Assembly: GCA_002928875.1 (NCBI GenBank)
Contig: PERO01000008.1
Location: 113,814-177,813 of the forward strand
Origin: Methylobacterium sp.
Lineage (GTDB): Bacteria > Pseudomonadota > Alphaproteobacteria > Rhizobiales > Beijerinckiaceae
Length of the DNA stretch: 64,000 nt
Direction: 5' to 3'
Position numbers and translations under genes: made by a program
Shown: piece after piece, positions 59,907-64,000 of the stretch
Layout: each line of letters begins with the position of its first letter
Numbering within the stretch: the first letter of the stretch is position 1
The notes under the pieces: model-generated
What the model saw: the letters and a program-made list of their open reading frames with translations, nothing else
What the model was told of the DNA's origin: nothing
The model's database searches: none

Positions 59907-61109
59907 TCAGAGATCGGCCGGATTGCCCGTCACCGAAGCCTGGCCGAGCGTGCCGGTCGCGCCGGTTCGCGGCAGGGCACGCGCGGCACCGGGCGCAAAC
60001 ACTCCGGTCGTCACCGGCACCGTCTCCTGGATGCGGCGGAAGGTCGAAAGCGCCTGCCCCACCACCTGGTCCATGTTGTAGTAGCGATAGGTGGCGAGCC
60101 GCCCCACGAACCACACGTCGCGCGTTGTGCGCGCCAGTGCCTCGTAGCGCTTGTAGAGTTCCGCATTTTCCGCGCGGGGAATGGGGTAGAAGGGGTCGCC
60201 CGTCGCGCTGGGATATTCATAGGTCAGCGCCGTATGGCGATGCCTCTGCCCGGTGAGGTGCTTGTATTCGGTCACGCGGGTGTATTCTTCCGTCTGCGGA
60301 TAGTTCACCACGCCCACGGGCTGGTGCCATTCCACCGGCAGCGTCTTCTGGACGAAGCGCAGCGAGCGATAGGGCAGGCGCCCGTAGCGATAATCGAAAT
60401 ACTCGTCGATCGGACCGGTGAAGATCACCCGGCGGAACAGCCCGCTGTCGCGGATTTCGGAAAAATCCGTGCCCAGCATCAGCTTGATCCGGGGGTGGTC
60501 GAGCATGCGCTCGAACATTGTCGTATACCCCTCGAGCGGCATCTGCTGGTACTTGTCGGTGAAGTAGCGGTCATCCGTATTGAAGCGCACCGGGATGCGC
60601 GCGGTGACGGATTTGTCGAGCTCGGAGGGGTCCATGCCCCATTGCTTGCGGGTGTAGCCGCGGAAGAACTTCTCGTAGAGTTCGCGGCCGACCTGGCTCA
60701 CGATCACGTCTTCCGAGGTGCGGATCTCCGCGACCTTTTCGGCGCGGCCCGCGAGGAACCGCTCCACGCCCGCCTCGTCGAGATCGAGGCCATGGAGCCG
60801 GTTCACGGTCGTCCGATTGATGGGGATCGGCACGAGTTGGCCGTCGACCTGCCCGAGCACCCGGTGCTCATAAGGCCGCCAGCGGGTGAAGCGCGAGAGA
60901 TAACCGACGATCTGCTCCGAATTCGTATGGAAGATGTGCGGCCCGTATTTGTGCACCAGCAGCCCTTCGGCATTGGTGCAATCATAGGCATTGCCGGCAA
61001 TATGCGGACGGCGATCGATCACGAGCACGCGCTCGTTGCGTTCCCGCGCGATCCGCTCGGCCAGCACCGAACCGGCAAAGCCGGCACCCACGACCAACCA
61101 GTCAAACAT
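59907..61109 (-). CDS. glf: UDP-galactopyranose mutase
   Basis: 400-residue flavoenzyme that converts UDP-galactopyranose to UDP-galactofuranose. FAD motif LVVGAGFAGSVLAERIA (residues 5-21), RRPHIAGNAYD, YGPHIFHTNSEQI, RGYTRKQWGMDPSEL and FVGRLATYRYYNMDQVVGQAL near the end are standard. ATG 61109 follows GGGAGG. A perfect EcfG-type promoter about 135 nt upstream suggests galactofuranose glycans are made under stress. Confidence 0.95.
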   Translation of the reverse strand: MFDWLVVGAGFAGSVLAERIARERNERVLVIDRRPHIAGNAYDCTNAEGLLVHKYGPHIFHTNSEQIVGYLSRFTRWRPYEHRVLGQVDGQLVPIPINRTTVNRLHGLDLDEAGVERFLAGRAEKVAEIRTSEDVIVSQVGRELYEKFFRGYTRKQWGMDPSELDKSVTARIPVRFNTDDRYFTDKYQQMPLEGYTTMFERMLDHPRIKLMLGTDFSEIRDSGLFRRVIFTGPIDEYFDYRYGRLPYRSLRFVQKTLPVEWHQPVGVVNYPQTEEYTRVTEYKHLTGQRHRHTALTYEYPSATGDPFYPIPRAENAELYKRYEALARTTRDVWFVGRLATYRYYNMDQVVGQALSTFRRIQETVPVTTGVFAPGAARALPRTGATGTLGQASVTGNPADL

Positions 61110-61243
61110 GAGAACCTCCCTTGGCGAGAGGACAAGCGGAATGCGCTGCGCGCGCGGAGGACGACGCCATGGCAGAAACCTTTCGGGAAAAGCCCGTTGC
61201 CTGCCTGAAAAGGAGCGGAGCGCGGGGGCTGTTATGAAGCGGC

Positions 61244-61269
61244 AACGTCGCAACGGGCGTCGCGGTTCC
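61244..61269 (-). promoter_or_regulatory. EcfG-type stress promoter C (glf)
   Basis: On the - strand GGAAC (61269-61265), 17 nt, CGTT (61247-61244). Back to back with promoter D, 12 nt away. Confidence 0.82.
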
Positions 61270-61281
61270 CGCTGCCCTGGC

Positions 61282-61306
61282 GGAACCGGGCCGGAAAGCC
61301 GGCGTT
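61282..61306 (+). promoter_or_regulatory. EcfG-type stress promoter D (family 1-like glycosidase)
   Basis: GGAAC (61282-61286), 16 nt, CGTT (61303-61306), 40 nt before the glycosidase start. Confidence 0.82.
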
Positions 61307-61346
61307 CCGGAAGGGTGCCCGTGCCGGCTGAGGAGCCCTATTCCGC

Positions 61347-62492
61347 ATGCCAGACCTGTTTCAGAGCTTCATGCAGGGCGGGTTCGAATGCTCGACCCAT
61401 CGCCGGCGCGACGGCCGTCGTCTGGATGTCCTCGCGGCGACGCGCCACGACCGGATGACGGCCGAGGATTATGTGCTGCTCGGCTGGCATGGCATCCGCA
61501 CCGTGCGCGACGGGTTGCGCTGGCACCTCATCGAGCGCCTGCCCTATGTCTATGACTGGTCGAGCGCCCTGCCGATGCTGCGCGCGGCCCGGGTCACCGG
61601 CACGCAGGTGATCTGGGACCTGTTCCATTACGGCTGGCCCGACGGGCTCGATATCTGGTCGCCGGCCTTCGTCCACCGCTTCGCAGGCTTCGCCCGGGCG
61701 GCGGCGCGCGTGGTGCAGGCCGAGACGAACGGCGCGCCCTTCTTCGTTCCGATGAACGAGATCTCGTTCATGGCCTGGGCGGGCGGGCAGGAGGGGGTAT
61801 TCAATCCGTTTGCGCACCGGAAGGGCGATGCGCTGAAATTGCAGCTCGCCCGGGCCTGCATCGCCGCCATGCACGCGATCCGCGAGGTCGCTCCCCTCGC
61901 GCGCTTCCTGCTGGCCGAGCCGATCATCCGTGTCGTGCCGCGCCGCCACAACCCCGGCAGCGTGGAGCGCGCCGCCCGGCACAACGAGGCCCAATATCAG
62001 GCCTGGGACATGATTGCCGGTCGGCTCAACCGCGAACTCGGCGGCGCGGAAAGCCTGCTCGATATCATCGGCGTGAACTATTACTGCCACAACCAGCGGC
62101 AGGAGGAAGGCTCCCCCATCCCGTGGGATGGCAGCGACCCGGCCTATCGCCCCTTCTCCGAATTGCTGCGCGCCAATTACGAGCGCTACAACCGCCCGAT
62201 CCTGATCTCGGAAACCGGCATCGAAGCCGAATTGCGACCGCTCTGGCTGCGCCATGTCGCGGACGAGGTCGGCAAGGCCATCGAGGAAGGCATTCCCGTC
62301 AGGGGAATCTGCCTGTACCCAGTGCTGAACCATCCCGGCTGGGAAGATGACCGGCATTGCCCCAATGGCCTGCTCGATTACTGCCCTGCCCGCTTCGATC
62401 GCTCGATCTATGCCCCTCTGGCCGAGGAGGTGAACCGGCAGCGGGCGCGCTTCCTGTCGCTGGCGGAGCGCGCGCCCCTTCTCCAGGCATGA
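61347..62492 (+). CDS. Glycoside hydrolase family 1-like protein
   Basis: 381 residues, a TIM-barrel glycosidase by motifs: YDWSSALPMLRAARVTGTQVIWDLFHYGWP (about 70-98), acid/base Glu in FVPMNEISFMAWAGG (about 137), IIGVNYYCHNQ (about 240) and nucleophile Glu in RPILISETGIE (about 290). Shorter than usual family 1 beta-glucosidases (about 450), no signal peptide. Divergent from glf with shared stress control; could trim or rearrange the same glycan. Confidence 0.8.
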   Translation: MPDLFQSFMQGGFECSTHRRRDGRRLDVLAATRHDRMTAEDYVLLGWHGIRTVRDGLRWHLIERLPYVYDWSSALPMLRAARVTGTQVIWDLFHYGWPDGLDIWSPAFVHRFAGFARAAARVVQAETNGAPFFVPMNEISFMAWAGGQEGVFNPFAHRKGDALKLQLARACIAAMHAIREVAPLARFLLAEPIIRVVPRRHNPGSVERAARHNEAQYQAWDMIAGRLNRELGGAESLLDIIGVNYYCHNQRQEEGSPIPWDGSDPAYRPFSELLRANYERYNRPILISETGIEAELRPLWLRHVADEVGKAIEEGIPVRGICLYPVLNHPGWEDDRHCPNGLLDYCPARFDRSIYAPLAEEVNRQRARFLSLAERAPLLQA

Positions 62493-62498
62493 GCCCAC

Positions 62499-62534
62499 AA
62501 AAAAACCGCCCCGGAGGCAAGGTCTCCGGGGCGG
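62499..62534 (-). terminator. Strong terminator after the small acidic protein gene
   Basis: Perfect 11-bp stem CCGCCCCGGAG / CTCCGGGGCGG (62506-62516, 62524-62534) with 7-nt loop, followed on the - strand by TTTTTTT. It may also stop the convergent glycosidase transcript. Confidence 0.88.
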
Positions 62535-62562
62535 CGCATCGATCGTGCATGCCGGTCACCGC

Positions 62563-62820
62563 TTAGCGGTAGCCGCGCTGCTGGGTCCGATCGGGAATGC
62601 GTTCGTGGTCTTCGCCGCTGCCCAGTTCCTCGGGCTCGTCCGCGTCCAAAGCCGCGACGGCATCCTCGAGATCCATCGGATCGTCGGTGGCGAAGCGGGC
62701 ATTCGGCTGGACGGCGCGCTCGTCACGGAGATTGTCGAGCCCTTGTGTCTTCTCGTGGAAGGCGAGGTTTTCCTCGTCCTCGTTCTCGATCGGGTTCGGT
62801 GTCCTCGGGTTCTGGGTCAT
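62563..62820 (-). CDS. Small acidic hypothetical protein
   Basis: 85 residues, very hydrophilic, rich in Glu/Asp/Asn (NPIENEDEENLAFHEKTQG, then DPMDLEDAVAALDADEPEELG), no membrane segment. ATG 62820 preceded by GAGGAG. Likely disordered. A near-match EcfG site (GCAAC-N16-CGTT, 62894-62918) lies upstream. No known family. Confidence 0.65.
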   Translation of the reverse strand: MTQNPRTPNPIENEDEENLAFHEKTQGLDNLRDERAVQPNARFATDDPMDLEDAVAALDADEPEELGSGEDHERIPDRTQQRGYR

Positions 62821-63020
62821 GTCTGTCTCCTCTCAGGGACTGCACTGCATGGACCGCGTTTTGCGGCGCGATCGCGACGATCGCCGGAAGGTAAACGTGC
62901 GGATCAGGCATCGGTTGCCTGTCCGGCTGGCAGGAATTTCCGGAAGCGCCGGTCGAGGAAAACCGGGAATCGCTGCGCCTCGCCGGTTCGGGCGGGCGAT
63001 TGCGGCAGGTTTGGGCGCAC
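62821..63020. other. Divergent gap
   Basis: Together with the promoter and leader of the DUF1236 gene this makes a 311-bp gene-free stretch. Apart from one near-consensus EcfG site on the - strand (62894-62918) nothing is recognised. Confidence 0.5.
62894..62918 (-). promoter_or_regulatory. Near-consensus EcfG-type promoter (small acidic protein)
   Basis: On the - strand GCAAC (62918-62914), 16 nt, CGTT (62897-62894). One mismatch in the -35 element; about 75 nt upstream of the ATG. Confidence 0.35.
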
Positions 63021-63045
63021 GGAACCGCGCCGGTTTTGCCGCGTT
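63021..63045 (+). promoter_or_regulatory. EcfG-type stress promoter E (DUF1236 gene)
   Basis: GGAAC (63021-63025), 16 nt, CGTT (63042-63045), about 85 nt before the start codon. Confidence 0.8.
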
Positions 63046-63131
63046 GTCGACAGGTCAACCGACACACACAGCGACGGACGCCGCCGCCCCTTTCGGGCGG
63101 CCCGGCTCCCCATTTCGGATTGGAGACGATG

Positions 63132-63512
63132 ATGAAGAAACTCCTTTGGACCACCGCCCTGCTGGCGGTTTCGGCCCTTCCCCTGTCGGCGCAGCAGATC
63201 CAGCAGCGCGCGCCGCAGCCGATCCCCGAAGTGGGTGGCTCGGCCGGCGCGCTGACGGGCGGCAATGTGGGCAACGCGCCTTCGGCAATCAGCGATGCCG
63301 AACGGCAGTATTTCCGGGAGGTCATGGCCCGGCAGACCGTGCCGTCCGTGCGCTATGACGGCACCTTCGTGGTCGGCGCGGAGCTGCCCGGCACGGTGCG
63401 CTACTACGACGTGCCGAACGACCCGCGTTTCAGCAATTATCGCTACACGCGCCTCAATGAGCGCTACCTGCTGGTCGATCGCAACAACCGCATCGTGGCC
63501 GTGTTCGATTAA
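63132..63512 (+). CDS. DUF1236 family exported protein
   Basis: 126 residues with a Sec signal peptide (KKLLWTTALLAVSALPLSAQQ). The C-terminal half (VVGAELPGTVRYYDVPNDPRFSNYRYTRLNERYLLVDRNNRIVAVFD) is DUF1236, a small periplasmic domain very common in Rhizobiales. ATG 63132 has GGAG 6 nt upstream; ATG 63129 is too close. Carries a perfect EcfG promoter and a strong terminator, so it is a single-gene stress transcript. Confidence 0.82.
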   Translation: MKKLLWTTALLAVSALPLSAQQIQQRAPQPIPEVGGSAGALTGGNVGNAPSAISDAERQYFREVMARQTVPSVRYDGTFVVGAELPGTVRYYDVPNDPRFSNYRYTRLNERYLLVDRNNRIVAVFD

Positions 63513-63537
63513 GCCACCCGGCCGGCTTGCGAATCCG

Positions 63538-63570
63538 GGAGCGCAACCCAGAAGGTTGCGCTCCTTTCTC
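63538..63570 (+). terminator. Terminator after DUF1236 gene
   Basis: GGAGCGCAACC / GGTTGCGCTCC perfect 11-bp stem (63538-63548, 63554-63564) with 5-nt loop, then TTTCTC. Confidence 0.85.
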
Positions 63571-63598
63571 GTTGCGGTTGGCTGAACGGGTATCGGGC

Positions 63599-63817
63599 CT
63601 AGCTCTTCCCGGCATCCGGCTTCGAAGGCCGATCGTCACCGGTCCTGCCCTTCAGGCGCCCCCCGGCTTTGCCGCCTCCATCCTGCTTGTTCACCGTTGC
63701 CCAGGCTCGTGCCTCGGCTTCGTCGCGCCCGACACCGCGTTCGGCAGAGCCATCCGCGATGTGCTGGGCCTTGCGCTTCTGCTTTGTCGTGTACTTGGAT
63801 TTGTCACCGGCCGGCAT
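63599..63817 (-). CDS. Small hydrophilic KSKYT-type protein
   Basis: 72 residues, MPAGDKSKYTTKQKRKAQHIADG then ERGVGRDEAEARAWATVNKQDGGGKAGG and a Lys/Arg/Asp tail. This is a widespread small family (sometimes labelled plasmid stabilisation protein) in soil alphaproteobacteria, of unknown function. GGGAGG lies upstream of ATG 63817 and a perfect EcfG-type promoter about 40 nt further up, pointing to general stress control. Confidence 0.78.
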   Translation of the reverse strand: MPAGDKSKYTTKQKRKAQHIADGSAERGVGRDEAEARAWATVNKQDGGGKAGGRLKGRTGDDRPSKPDAGKS

Positions 63818-63855
63818 GGCCTGCCCTCCCCTGGATCGTGATTGGTCCGGGACGA

Positions 63856-63880
63856 AACGCCCGCCTCGCGCAGCCGTTCC
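63856..63880 (-). promoter_or_regulatory. EcfG-type stress promoter F (KSKYT-type protein)
   Basis: On the - strand GGAAC (63880-63876), 16 nt, CGTT (63859-63856), about 40 nt before the start codon. Confidence 0.82.
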
Positions 63881-64000
63881 GGCGGGCCGGCCATGGAACG
63901 ATCGCCCGGACGCGAACCGCGCGGCTGTCTCGGCGGTGCTCCGGGCGAACCTCGAATTGCGCGAGCACCGCGCCCCCGAATTGTGTCCAAAACCTGACGA

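Overview
This 64 kb window is GC-rich DNA from an aerobic, bacteriochlorophyll-making alphaproteobacterium. It is most likely a member of the Hyphomicrobiales (Rhizobiales), judged from the photosynthesis gene order, the rsfS-nadD-proA-proB / obgE / rpmA-rplU neighbourhood, an L21 protein with a C-terminal helix-hairpin-helix tail, and EcfG-type stress promoters. I cannot name the genus from sequence alone.

Layout. 1-16.1 kb: one arm of a photosynthesis gene cluster, all on the + strand and tightly overlapping: bchF (5' truncated by the window edge), bchN, bchB, bchH, bchL, bchM, lhaA, puhA, puhB, puhC, a small conserved gene, acsF, puhE, hemA, then a small cytochrome c with a clear terminator. 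16.3-24.6 kb: an M20 amidohydrolase, a complete oligopeptide-type ABC importer on the - strand whose last ATPase gene is broken by a perfect 31-bp tandem duplication, and a divergent LysR regulator. 24.7-44.4 kb: housekeeping genes (ABC-F ATPase, flavoprotein, rppH, divergent deacetylase, S41 and EnvC-like proteins, rlmH, rsfS, a DUF1217 protein, nadD, proA, proB, a long coiled-coil protein, obgE, two GNAT enzymes, rpmA, rplU, tRNA-Ser). One strikingly AT-rich gene sits exactly between proA and nadD.

44.7-55.0 kb is the most interesting part. Eleven genes encode a radical SAM enzyme, a metallophosphoesterase-like protein, two glycosyltransferases of the 'rSAM/selenodomain-associated' type (TIGR04283- and TIGR04282-like), a disulfide-reductase-like flavoprotein, a VTT membrane protein, a DUF547 protein, a stand-alone SelD-N-terminal-type flavoprotein, an adenine-specific MTA phosphorylase-like enzyme, an NrsF-type anti-sigma factor and its ECF sigma factor. 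Five promoters in this block share GTAAC(G/A)-N16-CGAA with identical spacing, including the one in front of the sigma factor itself. The whole block therefore looks like one autoregulated regulon making a modified sugar or nucleoside product, possibly arsenosugar-like.

55.2-64 kb is a second regulon: glycosyltransferase, UDP-galactopyranose mutase, a family-1-like glycosidase, a DUF1236 protein, a small KSKYT-type protein and a membrane/proline-rich pair. Six perfect EcfG-type promoters (GGAAC-N16/17-CGTT) lie in front of these genes. DUF892, BON, MgtC and response-regulator genes are interspersed.

Two copies of a ~100-bp palindromic intergenic repeat (39.6 and 52.7 kb, opposite orientations) also occur. 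No CRISPR, rRNA, prophage or transposase gene was seen.
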